Assembly (NCBI GenBank): GCA_947475095.1
Contig: CANJLG010000004.1
Location: 62,001-126,000 of the forward strand
From: Flavobacteriales bacterium
GTDB taxonomy: Bacteria; Bacteroidota; Bacteroidia; Flavobacteriales_D; Crocinitomicaceae
Direction: 5' to 3'
Length of the DNA: 64,000 nt
In this document: positions 1-8,943 of the stretch, one piece after another
How the letters are laid out: each line of letters opens with the position of its first letter
How positions within the stretch are numbered: the first letter of the stretch is position 1
The notes under the pieces: generated by a model
Database searches by the model: none
What the model saw: the letters and a program-made list of their open reading frames with translations, nothing else
Told to the model about the DNA's origin: nothing
Made by a program: the position numbers and the translations under genes

Positions 1-329
1 AAAATTATTGGAGGCATATATTTGCTACACCAGGGGTTCCAATTCCTATCCTAATTATTATGGTGCCAATAGAGATTATTGGAATTTTCACCAAACCCAT
101 TGCATTAATGATTCGACTTTTTGCAAATGTTACGGCAGGACACATTATCATTTTAGCACTCATCTCCTTAATTTTTATAAATAAAAGTATTGCTTGGAGC
201 GCATTGTCGGTGCCTATGGCTTTGTTTATTTCAATTTTGGAATTGTTAGTTGCCTTTTTACAGGCGTATCTTTTTACAATGCTTTCTGCATTGTTTATAG
301 GTGCTGCCGTGGAAGAAGCGCATCATTAA
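1..329 (+). CDS. atpB: F1Fo ATP synthase subunit a, 3' part
   Basis: C-terminal about 109 residues of the proton-channel subunit a of the inner-membrane ATP synthase. The reading frame is open from position 3, before the first ATG at 60, and already encodes the family sequence HIFATPGVP followed by [11 protein letters not shown], so the gene is cut by the window edge and is not a short ORF. The segment [12 protein letters not shown] carries the essential arginine that faces the c-ring (codon 114-116). Two hydrophobic helices follow. It is the first visible gene of the atpB-E-F-H-A-G cluster, 24 bp before atpE. Identification is secure; the N-terminal half lies outside the window. Confidence 0.95.
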   Translation, partial: NYWRHIFATPGVPIPILIIMVPIEIIGIFTKPIALMIRLFANVTAGHIIILALISLIFINKSIAWSALSVPMALFISILELLVAFLQAYLFTMLSALFIGAAVEEAHH

Positions 330-584
<255 letters not shown>

Positions 585-591
585 AAAAAAT

Positions 592-626
592 AATATGAAC
601 CGCAACGGTTGGTTGCGGTTCATATT
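592..626 (+). terminator. 15-bp hairpin between atpE and atpF
   Basis: A perfect 15-bp stem (592-606 with 612-626) closes a 5-nt loop and runs into a short T-run at 625-629. It begins eight bases after the atpE stop and sits inside the operon, 33 bp before atpF. It looks like an intrinsic terminator or attenuator, or a stabilising 3' end for atpE mRNA. The stem is seen directly; the role is inferred. Confidence 0.7.
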
Positions 627-658
627 TTTAGTTTAAAAATTAATAAAAAAATAGAAAT

Positions 659-1153
659 ATGGACTTGATATTACCTGATTACGGCTTGTTGTTTTGGACA
701 GGATTAGTTTTTTGTCTTTTGTTATTTTTATTAGCAAAATTCGCTTGGAAACCAATTCTAAATGCTGTGGATGCTAGAGAACAAAAAATCCATGAAGCAT
801 TAGAGTTAGCCGTAAAAACAAAAGCAGAGATGCAGTTACTTCAGGCCGAAAATGAAAAAATATTAAAAGAAGCGAGGGCTCAGCGAGATGCTATTATGAA
901 TGATGCAAAAGAAACGGCAGTTCAGATGATAGAAGATGCTAAAAATAAAGCGAAACTCGAAGCAAATAAAATTGTTGAAAGTGCAAAGACAAGTATCGCG
1001 ATGGAAAAAACAGCAGCAATTGTAGATTTAAAGAATCAGTTAGCTGGTTTTTCATTGGATATCGCTGAAAAAATTGTGCGCGGTGATTTATCTACTGATG
1101 CAAAACAAAAGGCTCTTGCTGAAAAATTGGCGGATGATATAAATATGAACTAA
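659..1153 (+). CDS. atpF: F1Fo ATP synthase subunit b
   Basis: Peripheral-stalk subunit that anchors F1 to the membrane. The 164-residue protein has one N-terminal membrane helix (about residues 8-28, LLFWTGLVFCLLLFLLAKFAW) and a long charged coiled coil rich in Ala, Glu and Lys, ending in the conserved EKIVRGDLS-like delta-binding region. Length is normal for the family. It lies 74 bp after atpE, with the hairpin at 592-626 between them, and only 3 bp before atpH, so atpF and atpH are probably translated together. Confidence 0.95.
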   Translation: MDLILPDYGLLFWTGLVFCLLLFLLAKFAWKPILNAVDAREQKIHEALELAVKTKAEMQLLQAENEKILKEARAQRDAIMNDAKETAVQMIEDAKNKAKLEANKIVESAKTSIAMEKTAAIVDLKNQLAGFSLDIAEKIVRGDLSTDAKQKALAEKLADDINMN

Positions 1154-1156
1154 GTC

Positions 1157-1690
1157 ATGAAATCTACCAAAGCAGCGATAAGATACGCAAAAGCATTATT
1201 GGAAATGTCTATTGAGCAAAAGGTCTTAGATCCTGTTTTGCATGATATGTCTAGAATAATGACGATGGCCCAAAGTTCTCAAGATTTTGTGAGTTTCCTT
1301 AATTCACCAATCATTAATACAGACAAGAAAATAAAAATCATTAATGCCTTAATCGTTGATTTACAGCCGCTAAGTGCAGGATTTATTTCGCTTATTGTTA
1401 AAAACGGTCGTTCCGCTATGTTGCCTTTCATCGCTTCGGGCTATAGCTCTTTGCTTGAAAAACATCGTGGGATTGTTTCGGGAACAATTATAAGTGCTGT
1501 TGCCCTCGACAATGATACTAGAAAAAAAATAATTGATAAATTATCCAAGACCTTCGCAGGGGAATTAAGATTGGTTGAAAAAATCGATCCTGCATTAATT
1601 GGGGGCTTTATTATTACAATAGGAGACAAACAAATTGATTCCTCCGTAGCAAGCAAATTAAAAAATTTAAGACAAGAATTAACCAACTAA
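1157..1690 (+). CDS. atpH: F1Fo ATP synthase subunit delta
   Basis: Delta (OSCP-type) subunit that joins the peripheral stalk to the top of the alpha3beta3 ring. The 177-residue protein has the typical N-terminal helical domain beginning AAIRYAKALLEMS, a central FLNSPII segment and the conserved C-terminal DPALIGGFIITIGDKQID motif. It starts 3 bp after atpF and ends 34 bp before atpA. A long antisense reading frame inside it is a shadow. Confidence 0.95.
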   Translation: MKSTKAAIRYAKALLEMSIEQKVLDPVLHDMSRIMTMAQSSQDFVSFLNSPIINTDKKIKIINALIVDLQPLSAGFISLIVKNGRSAMLPFIASGYSSLLEKHRGIVSGTIISAVALDNDTRKKIIDKLSKTFAGELRLVEKIDPALIGGFIITIGDKQIDSSVASKLKNLRQELTN

Positions 1691-1724
1691 GTCGCAGGAC
1701 TTAAAAAACTTAAAATAAAATAAA

Positions 1725-3299
1725 ATGGCAGACATTAATCCAGCAGAGGTTTCAGCAATTTTACGGGAACAATTATCAGGATTCAGAACAGAAGCTGAAT
1801 TACAAGAAGTAGGTACAGTTCTTCAAATTGGAGATGGCATTGCTCGTATTTACGGGCTAAACGGAGTTCAATATGGAGAATTAATTGAATTTGATGGTGG
1901 CTTGCAAGGAATCGCCTTGAATCTTGAAGAAGATAACGTTGGGGCAGTTTTACTCGGTCGTTCTTCTTTAGTGAAGGAAGGTGATACGGTAAAAAGATTA
2001 GGGCGAATCGCATCTGTTAAAATTGGCGAAGGAATGGTGGGTCGTGTTGTTGACACGCTAGGAATGCCAATCGATGGTAAAGGACCGATTACTGGAGAAC
2101 TTTATGAAATGCCTATCGAACGAAAAGCACCAGGTGTTATTTTCCGTCAGCCAGTTACTGAGCCACTACAAACAGGTATTAAAGCGATCGATTCCATGAT
2201 TCCAATTGGGCGTGGACAAAGAGAATTAATTATCGGTGACCGTCAGACAGGTAAAACGACAGTTGCTATCGATACCATTATTAATCAGCGAGAATTCTAT
2301 GATCGTGGTGAACCTGTATATTGCATTTATGTTGCGATTGGTCAAAAAGGATCTACGGTTGCAGGTATCGTTAAGAAGTTTGAGGATGCAGGCGCTATGG
2401 CTTACACAACAGTTGTGGCTTCTAATGCTTCTGATCCTGCTCCAATGCAGTTTTACGCTCCAATGACTGGTGCTGCAATTGGTGAGTTTTTTAGAGATTC
2501 AGGAAGGCCTGCCCTTATTGTTTTTGATGATTTATCAAAGCAAGCTGTAGCATATCGCGAGGTTTCTTTATTGCTTCGTCGCCCACCAGGACGTGAGGCA
2601 TATCCTGGGGATGTATTTTACCTTCACTCTCGTTTGTTAGAGCGTGCAGCAAAAATTATTGGGGATGATACCATCGCTTGTCAAATGAATGATCTTCCAG
2701 AGTCACTTCGACCTTTAGTGAAAGGTGGTGGTTCTCTTACCGCATTGCCAATTATTGAGACCCAAGCAGGTGACGTATCGGCTTATATTCCAACGAATGT
2801 AATTTCGATCACTGATGGACAAATATTCTTAGAATCGGATTTATTTAACGCGGGTGTTCGTCCTGCTATTAACGTTGGAATTTCTGTTTCACGTGTTGGT
2901 GGTTCTGCCCAAATTAAATCGATGAAAAAAGTGGCGGGAACCTTGAAATTAGATCAGGCTCAATACCGTGAATTAGAAGCGTTTGCAAAATTTGGTTCTG
3001 ATTTGGATGCCGCAACAAAGTCGGTGCTTGATAAGGGCTCGCGAAATGTTGAGATTCTGAAGCAGCGAGAAGGAGATCCTTACCCAGTTGAACAGCAAAT
3101 AGCCATTATTTTTGTTGGAACGAAAGGATTAATTCAACGTGTTCCTATTAATCAAGTGAAAGCATTCGAGAAAGAATACCTTACTTTCTTGGAAGCGAAA
3201 CATGCAGACGTTTTATTGGCCTTGAAAGCAGGAAAATATACGGATGAAATTACGGATGTTTTAACCAAGTGCGCAAAGGAAATTGCAGAGAAATACTAA
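1725..3299 (+). CDS. atpA: F1Fo ATP synthase subunit alpha
   Basis: Non-catalytic nucleotide-binding subunit of the F1 head. The 524-residue protein opens with [13 protein letters not shown], contains the Walker A motif GDRQTGKT, a Walker B-like [11 protein letters not shown] and the arginine-finger region [11 protein letters not shown]. Length and motif order are those of bacterial AtpA. It is followed after 42 bp by atpG. The catalytic beta subunit gene is not in this cluster, which is common in Bacteroidota. Confidence 0.98.
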   Translation: MADINPAEVSAILREQLSGFRTEAELQEVGTVLQIGDGIARIYGLNGVQYGELIEFDGGLQGIALNLEEDNVGAVLLGRSSLVKEGDTVKRLGRIASVKIGEGMVGRVVDTLGMPIDGKGPITGELYEMPIERKAPGVIFRQPVTEPLQTGIKAIDSMIPIGRGQRELIIGDRQTGKTTVAIDTIINQREFYDRGEPVYCIYVAIGQKGSTVAGIVKKFEDAGAMAYTTVVASNASDPAPMQFYAPMTGAAIGEFFRDSGRPALIVFDDLSKQAVAYREVSLLLRRPPGREAYPGDVFYLHSRLLERAAKIIGDDTIACQMNDLPESLRPLVKGGGSLTALPIIETQAGDVSAYIPTNVISITDGQIFLESDLFNAGVRPAINVGISVSRVGGSAQIKSMKKVAGTLKLDQAQYRELEAFAKFGSDLDAATKSVLDKGSRNVEILKQREGDPYPVEQQIAIIFVGTKGLIQRVPINQVKAFEKEYLTFLEAKHADVLLALKAGKYTDEITDVLTKCAKEIAEKY

Positions 3300-3341
3300 T
3301 TGAATTTGAATTGCCTCTAAGGCAAGTTGTACATTAATACT

Positions 3342-4217
3342 ATGGCCAATTTAAAGGAAATACGGAATAGAATAGCGTCAGTTGGATCAACAATGCAGAT
3401 TACTTCTGCTATGAAAATGGTATCTGCTGCTAAATTGAAACGCGCTCAAGATGCTGTAACAAAATTACGCCCGTATGCTGGTAAATTAAAGGAAATCCTG
3501 GGTAATCTTAGCGCTGTAGCGGATGCTTCTGAGAATAAACTAGCCAAACTGAACGATGGAAATAGCGTTTTAATTATTGCTATTTCGTCTAATCGAGGCT
3601 TGTGCGGCGGGTTCAATAATAATATTATAAAAAAAGTGCAGCACTTAATCGCTTCAGATTATCAAGCGTATGACGTTAAGGTCCTATGTCTTGGTAAAAA
3701 AGTGAAAGACGTCATAAAAAAAACGACAAATTATTTTATAAATGACGAATTAGCTCCTTTAGAGGATATTTTTTTAGATCTTACCTTTGACCGTACTGCG
3801 CTTATCGCTACGCAATTAATGTCTTTGTATGAGCAGCAGCAGTTTAGTAAAGTTGTTGTTGTGTATAATAGTTTCATTAATGCGGCTAGTCAATCGATAG
3901 AAGTAGAACAATTTTTACCCCTTATTAGTCCAATTCCAGAGAATAATTCGAATTCGATTGATTATTTATTCGAACCCAACAAACAAGAATTAGTTTCAGT
4001 CCTTATTCCAAAATCTCTCAAAATACAATTGTTTAAGGCTTTATTAGATTCTAATGCTTCTGAGCATGGCGCTCGAATGACTGCGATGCACAAAGCGACA
4101 GATAACGCCAAAGATCTTCAAAAAAGCTTGAAATTAACCTACAATAAAGCGCGTCAAGCTGCGATTACTAATGAGATTTTAGAAATAGTTGGTGGTGCTG
4201 AGGCCTTAAATGGTTAA
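3342..4217 (+). CDS. atpG: F1Fo ATP synthase subunit gamma
   Basis: Central rotor shaft of the ATP synthase. The protein starts MANLKEIRNRIASVGSTMQI and ends with the conserved C-terminal helix ITNEILEIVGGAEAL. An upstream in-frame TTG at 3327 would add five residues, but the ATG at 3342 gives the family-typical N terminus, so 291 residues is preferred. A small hairpin (about 3311-3325) lies just upstream in the atpA-atpG gap. It is the last ATP synthase gene in the cluster; atpD and atpC are absent. Confidence 0.95.
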   Translation: MANLKEIRNRIASVGSTMQITSAMKMVSAAKLKRAQDAVTKLRPYAGKLKEILGNLSAVADASENKLAKLNDGNSVLIIAISSNRGLCGGFNNNIIKKVQHLIASDYQAYDVKVLCLGKKVKDVIKKTTNYFINDELAPLEDIFLDLTFDRTALIATQLMSLYEQQQFSKVVVVYNSFINAASQSIEVEQFLPLISPIPENNSNSIDYLFEPNKQELVSVLIPKSLKIQLFKALLDSNASEHGARMTAMHKATDNAKDLQKSLKLTYNKARQAAITNEILEIVGGAEALNG

Positions 4218-4238
4218 TTTAGTGCCAAATACCAATGT

Positions 4239-4877
4239 ATGGAAACAATAATCAAGGTTTTAATTGTTGATGATCATCAACTTATAAGTGAAGCTTGGTC
4301 TGCTTTATTGAAAGACGCACCTTCCATTTATGTTGTAGGAACAGCAGATTCTGAAGCCAATGCCTTTGATGCGGCGATGAGTTTGCGTCCAGACATTATA
4401 TTAATGGATATAAATCTAGGGGCTGGAAGTGGGATAGAGGCAGCCATTAAAATAACCAATACTTTACCTAAAACAAAGATTATTGGGCTTTCCTTACATG
4501 ATGATATTACCTATGTTAAGAAGTTTCTATCTATAGGTGCTAAAGGTTATCTAACCAAAAACACGAATAAGACAGAGTTGATTAGCGGCATTCATGCCGT
4601 ATACAATGGTGAAATTTTCATTTCAGCAGAAATTAAAGATCGAAATTTTACTTCCTTATTAAATGTGGAGGATGAGGATTCAAAAAAGTCCCTGACAATG
4701 AAAGAAATTGAAATTGTTAAACATATAGCCCAAGGCCTGACGTCTAAGATTATTGCCGAAAAATTATTTGTTTCGCATAGAACAATTGAAACACATCGTC
4801 ATAACATTCTAAAGAAATTAGGTTTCACAAATGCCGCTCAATTAAGTAGTTGGGCAAAAGATAAAGGGTATATCTAG
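4239..4877 (+). CDS. LuxR/NarL-family response regulator
   Basis: DNA-binding response regulator of a two-component system. Residues 1-120 are a receiver domain with acidic pocket D11-D12, phosphoacceptor D57 (ILMDINLG), S85 and K107 (GYLTKN). Residues about 148-207 are a LuxR-type helix-turn-helix (LTMKEIEIVKHIAQGLTSKIIAEKLFVSHRTIETH). The partner kinase is not adjacent. The gene starts 21 bp after atpG on the same strand and could be co-transcribed with the ATP synthase genes, which would be an unusual coupling. Targets are unknown. Confidence 0.9.
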   Translation: METIIKVLIVDDHQLISEAWSALLKDAPSIYVVGTADSEANAFDAAMSLRPDIILMDINLGAGSGIEAAIKITNTLPKTKIIGLSLHDDITYVKKFLSIGAKGYLTKNTNKTELISGIHAVYNGEIFISAEIKDRNFTSLLNVEDEDSKKSLTMKEIEIVKHIAQGLTSKIIAEKLFVSHRTIETHRHNILKKLGFTNAAQLSSWAKDKGYI

Positions 4878-4933
4878 TAGTGGTGAATGCGAAGAATTAA
4901 ATTTCATCTTCTTATACCATAGCAATCAATCGG

Positions 4934-6994
4934 CTATGCTATTGTTACGCCAAAATCAAAATCTCTGTCGCTGATTAAAGCGCTTAATTCTCCTTCGCTG
5001 TTTTCAGCCATTAAGAGCATACCATGGGATTCAACCCCTCTAATTTTTCGTGGTGCCAGATTCATAAGGACAACTACTTTCTTTCCAAGGATTGCTGCGG
5101 CATCGTAATGCTTTGCAATTCCAGATACGATGGTTCGTTCATCAATACCTGTATCAACTTTCAAAACCAATAATTTTTCAGCATTTTCCATTTTTTCGGC
5201 CGCTATTACGTGACCAATGCGAAGGTCCATTTTAGTGAAATCTTCGAAGGAGATTAATTCTTTCATGATGGGGTATTTAGAATTCGTAATAGGAGTGGTA
5301 ATTAACTTGCTTTTCTCATGATCTACCCATTCATCTGTAATTTTTTCAAATAATATGGTGGGTGTTCCAATACTATTTCCGGATATGAGCATAGACTCGG
5401 TTAAATCCCAATCTTCTGAATTGATCTGAAGCATGTTCAGCAATGTATCTGCTGTTTTTGGCAAAAACGCACGTGAACACAACGCTAGCTTTTCAGTAAT
5501 CTGAAGTGCTACCTTAAGGATCGTTTCTACTCGTATAGGATCACTTTTGATAACTTTCCAAGGCTCTTCATCGGCAAGGTATTTATTCCCAATTCTTGCC
5601 AAGTTCATCATCTCTTGTTGCGCCTCTCTAATCTTATATTGATATAATAGGTCTGAAATTTTACCTGGAATCGTAGCGATTTCCGAAAGTACTTTTTGGT
5701 CATAAGTTGTCAGCTTGTGAGCGGAAGGTATAACGCCTTCGTAATATTTATGGATAAGCACGGTTACGCGATTAACAAAATTGCCATAAATATCGGCTAA
5801 TTCTGAATTAATTCGTGTTTGGAAGTCTGCCCATGTAAATTCTGAGTCTTTATTTTCAGGAGCAATGGACGTTAAAACATATTTTAACTCATCCACTTTA
5901 TTAGGATAGTGTTCAAGGTATTCATGCAGCCAAACGGCCCAATTCCTTGAAGTGGAAAATTTATCGCCCTCTAGGTTTAAAAACTCATATGCCGGAACAT
6001 TTTCGGGTAAAATAAAATCGCCATGTGCTTTTAGAAGGATTGGGAAAATAATGGCGTGAAAAACGATGTTGTCTTTGCCAATAAAATGGATTAATTTTCT
6101 GTCTTTCGCTTCTTCTTTACACCAATAATCTTTCCAATTTTTCCCATTATCTATGGCCCATTGCTGAGTCGCTGAGATATAGCCAATCGGAGCATCTAGC
6201 CAAACATATAATACTTTTCCTTCTGAGTTTGGCAGTGGAACAGGAATTCCCCAGTCTAAATCTCTGGTCATTGCGCGAGCGCGCAAACCTCCATTAATCC
6301 AAGACATGCATTGTCCGACAACTTGGTTTTTCCATGTTTTAGGATCATGAATAATTTCCCCCTCCATGCTTCCTTTTTGGATCCACTCCCGTAACCAGTC
6401 TTCATGATTATTCATCGGTAAATACCAATGCGTGGTTTCTTTTAATTCTGGGGTATTTCCCGACAAAGTGGATGTGGGGTTAATTAATTCGGTTGGGCTT
6501 AAATCTGCCCCACATTTTTCGCATTGGTCTCCATATGCATTGGGGTGCTGGCATTTTGGACAGGTTCCTGTAATGTAACGATCTGCCAAAAACTGTTGGT
6601 ATGTTGCATCAAAATATTGAAGTGATTTTTGTTCTTCAAAAGCACCTTTTTCGTGTAATGTTTTAAAAAATTCACTGGCGTATTGATGATGTAATTCAGA
6701 GGATGTCCGGTGAAAAATATCGAATGAAATTTCAAATTTTTCGAAACTGTGCTTAATTAATGTATGGTATTTATCTACGATTTCTTGGGGTTGAACCCCT
6801 TCCTTTTTTGCCCTTAAGGTAATTGCAGCTCCGTGTTCATCACTACCGCATATAAATGCGACATCGTGTTTTTGCAAGCGTAGAAATCGTACGAAAATAT
6901 CAGCTGGCAGGTAAACGCCTGCGATATGACCAAGGTGAAGTGGGCCATTTGCATACGGTAATGCTGCGGTAACGGTATAGGACTTTTTTTCCAT
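4934..6994 (-). CDS. metG: methionyl-tRNA synthetase
   Basis: Charges tRNA-Met with methionine. The N-terminal Rossmann fold has the HIGH-like signature PLHLGHIAG and the KMSKS counterpart GDKFSTSRNW. A zinc knuckle with four cysteines (CPKCQ and CEKCG) lies between. The C-terminal about 110 residues are a Trbp111-like tRNA-binding OB fold (FTKMDLRIGHVIAAEKMENA). The ATG at 6994 is chosen, giving 686 residues; the upstream TTG at 7006 overlaps the promoter box at 7004-7011. It is convergent with the response regulator gene. Confidence 0.97.
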   Translation of the reverse strand: MEKKSYTVTAALPYANGPLHLGHIAGVYLPADIFVRFLRLQKHDVAFICGSDEHGAAITLRAKKEGVQPQEIVDKYHTLIKHSFEKFEISFDIFHRTSSELHHQYASEFFKTLHEKGAFEEQKSLQYFDATYQQFLADRYITGTCPKCQHPNAYGDQCEKCGADLSPTELINPTSTLSGNTPELKETTHWYLPMNNHEDWLREWIQKGSMEGEIIHDPKTWKNQVVGQCMSWINGGLRARAMTRDLDWGIPVPLPNSEGKVLYVWLDAPIGYISATQQWAIDNGKNWKDYWCKEEAKDRKLIHFIGKDNIVFHAIIFPILLKAHGDFILPENVPAYEFLNLEGDKFSTSRNWAVWLHEYLEHYPNKVDELKYVLTSIAPENKDSEFTWADFQTRINSELADIYGNFVNRVTVLIHKYYEGVIPSAHKLTTYDQKVLSEIATIPGKISDLLYQYKIREAQQEMMNLARIGNKYLADEEPWKVIKSDPIRVETILKVALQITEKLALCSRAFLPKTADTLLNMLQINSEDWDLTESMLISGNSIGTPTILFEKITDEWVDHEKSKLITTPITNSKYPIMKELISFEDFTKMDLRIGHVIAAEKMENAEKLLVLKVDTGIDERTIVSGIAKHYDAAAILGKKVVVLMNLAPRKIRGVESHGMLLMAENSEGELSALISDRDFDFGVTIA

Positions 6995-7003
6995 GTTCGT
7001 TAG

Positions 7004-7011
7004 CAAAGATA
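7004..7011 (-). promoter_or_regulatory. -7 box of the metG promoter
   Basis: TATCTTTG on the minus strand matches the Bacteroidota -7 consensus TAnnTTTG exactly. Counting seven bases from its final G predicts a start at about 6997, leaving a leader of only about three bases before the metG ATG. No convincing -33 TTG was placed. Confidence 0.6.
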
Positions 7012-7044
7012 AGGAGTTAAAGCAGATAAAAGTTAGGGCATAAA

Positions 7045-7073
7045 AAAAAGGGTTGGTGAAACCAACCCTTTTT
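7045..7073 (-). terminator. intrinsic terminator after the PA-domain gene
   Basis: A 13-bp stem (7045-7057 with 7061-7073) contains GGGTTGGT/ACCAACCC closed by a GAA loop and flanked by A and T runs. On the minus strand it ends with a U tract 18 bp after the stop of the gene at 7091-8842 and before the metG promoter. It could work on both strands. Confidence 0.85.
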
Positions 7074-7090
7074 AAAATTATAAGCTTAGT

Positions 7091-8842
7091 TTAACGCTTA
7101 ACAACGTTAAATTGTGACGTTTTACCATTCTCTAACACAAGGTTGAATATGTAAACTCCAGCATCTAATGTCTCAATAGACACAGCCGATTTTCCGTTTA
7201 CTAAATCTAATGATTGAGTAAGAACCTGCTTACCAGAAATATCTGTAACAGTTAAGTTTGCTAAGCCTTCTCCTTCTATAGAAACGGTTACTTTATCCGT
7301 AGTAGGATTTGGATAAGCCATACCGTCGATAGTGTTCGCTTCATTTAGACCAATGTTGTTGGCATCAATAACACGTAGAACAAGTCCATTAGGTACATCT
7401 GCGCCAAATCCAGCTGCGAAATACGCTCCATCGCTTTCAATTGGAGACATCGGTTGTGCATACCAATTATAGTTCCATGTGTGGTCGCGATCGCCATCAA
7501 AGCCTAAATAAAGGCTTAAGTTAACAGTCTGGGCACACGCTAAATAACGCACACCATCTTCTAGAACTACTGCCTGGTCAAATTCACCGTAAACTAATTC
7601 ACCTTGAAGATCTGACGGAAAATAGTAATATCCACCAGCTACTTGCGTCAATGTGTTAAATCCAAATGCAGCATCATTTAAATCAGTGAAGTTATCTTCC
7701 CACTTATATAAATACAAGGCAATTTCTTCTCCATCCAAGGGAACCGTATTTGCAGCAGTGGTTGCTGAAAAATGAACACCTACAGCTGCGATACGACTTG
7801 CGTTTGGATCTTTTAGCACTGTACAAATGGCGTATGTCGCATTGTTAGTACTAGGACGGTAATGGGTACTTGGAGCCGCATTTCCGCTTGTAACATCTAT
7901 ATTCGCAAAGGTGTAAAGTGAATCTTGAATAACAAAATCATAACTTAAAGAGTTGTCTGAAGGATCGCTGTCTGCACTCGAAGAAGTTAAAGTATAAGTA
8001 AGGGTATAACGTCCAGTAGGATAGTTAGACAATGAGAATTGAGGAAGGTTGTTGGTTTGAGACGGTTCAACATCAACGCTATCACCAACATTAAGTGTCA
8101 TATTTGTAACAGTATTGTTGTAAACAGTGCTTCCTGAAGGACTGGTAATGGTAGCATTCAATGTTACTCCGGAAAGGGATTGATTACCATAATTGTAGAT
8201 ACGAGCTCCGAGGTCAAAATTAAATTCTGTGCCATTTTGAGCCAAGAAAGAAACAACTCCACCTTGCTTAGGAATTAATGTAGTTGAAGGTGTTAGTCCA
8301 CCATCGGTAGGAAATAAACCAACTTTGTTACCAAGGAACATGACAACAGGGCCATTTTGCATTTCTGCAACGATGTCCATACCATCAATAAAGTCTAGCA
8401 TTACGACAGGGATTGTTACGTTGGCTCCATCAACTCCTGCACCCATGTTCAACCATTCACCCGGGTTTCGGTTTACGACAATAACACCAACAGCACCTGC
8501 ATTTTGTGCATTAAATGCTTTTGCTCCAAACTCACAGGTATTTCGAAAAATGACTGCAATTTTACCTGTTAAATTATTGATTAATGGATTACATCCTTCT
8601 CCTGAAACAGGATTTCCTTGTGCATTTAAGCCAGGTGTACCATCATCTACCATCATTAATGTATCCTCTACAAATGTATTTGGGATAAGAAAATCCGGAG
8701 TGCCCCATCCACCAGTAGGGGGAGCCCAACTGAAGGTATAGTTTCCAGCGATATTTGAGGGAGAAACACCCTTGCAAATAACCTGGGAAGAAGCGTAAGC
8801 AACCATTAAACAGGCGCTAAAAGAAAGTAAGATTTTTTTCAT
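7091..8842 (-). CDS. secreted PA-domain protein with T9SS sorting domain
   Basis: Secreted cell-surface or extracellular protein of 583 residues. A signal peptide (MKKILLSFSACLMVAYASSQ) is followed by a protease-associated (PA) domain at about residues 45-175, recognisable by GKIAVIFRNTCEFGAKAFNAQ and AGAVGVIVVNRN. A beta-sandwich middle region follows. The last about 80 residues are a type A T9SS sorting domain (AYPNPTTDKVTVSIEGEG ... GVYIFNLVLENGK). No protease catalytic motif is visible, so it may be a binding or adhesion protein. It has its own terminator downstream. Specific function is unknown. Confidence 0.85.
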   Translation of the reverse strand: MKKILLSFSACLMVAYASSQVICKGVSPSNIAGNYTFSWAPPTGGWGTPDFLIPNTFVEDTLMMVDDGTPGLNAQGNPVSGEGCNPLINNLTGKIAVIFRNTCEFGAKAFNAQNAGAVGVIVVNRNPGEWLNMGAGVDGANVTIPVVMLDFIDGMDIVAEMQNGPVVMFLGNKVGLFPTDGGLTPSTTLIPKQGGVVSFLAQNGTEFNFDLGARIYNYGNQSLSGVTLNATITSPSGSTVYNNTVTNMTLNVGDSVDVEPSQTNNLPQFSLSNYPTGRYTLTYTLTSSSADSDPSDNSLSYDFVIQDSLYTFANIDVTSGNAAPSTHYRPSTNNATYAICTVLKDPNASRIAAVGVHFSATTAANTVPLDGEEIALYLYKWEDNFTDLNDAAFGFNTLTQVAGGYYYFPSDLQGELVYGEFDQAVVLEDGVRYLACAQTVNLSLYLGFDGDRDHTWNYNWYAQPMSPIESDGAYFAAGFGADVPNGLVLRVIDANNIGLNEANTIDGMAYPNPTTDKVTVSIEGEGLANLTVTDISGKQVLTQSLDLVNGKSAVSIETLDAGVYIFNLVLENGKTSQFNVVKR

Positions 8843-8943
8843 AGGATTAAAGAATTAAATTGAAGGGCTAATGTAGAAAAAAAAATACAACTAACAATAA
8901 CTTAACAATAGATTAATTAAAATAAATTACCGAACTCTTTTAG

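Noticed and set aside
3327..3341. TTG start extending atpG by five residues
   Set aside because: The ATG at 3342 gives the conserved MANLKEIRNRI terminus of gamma subunits.
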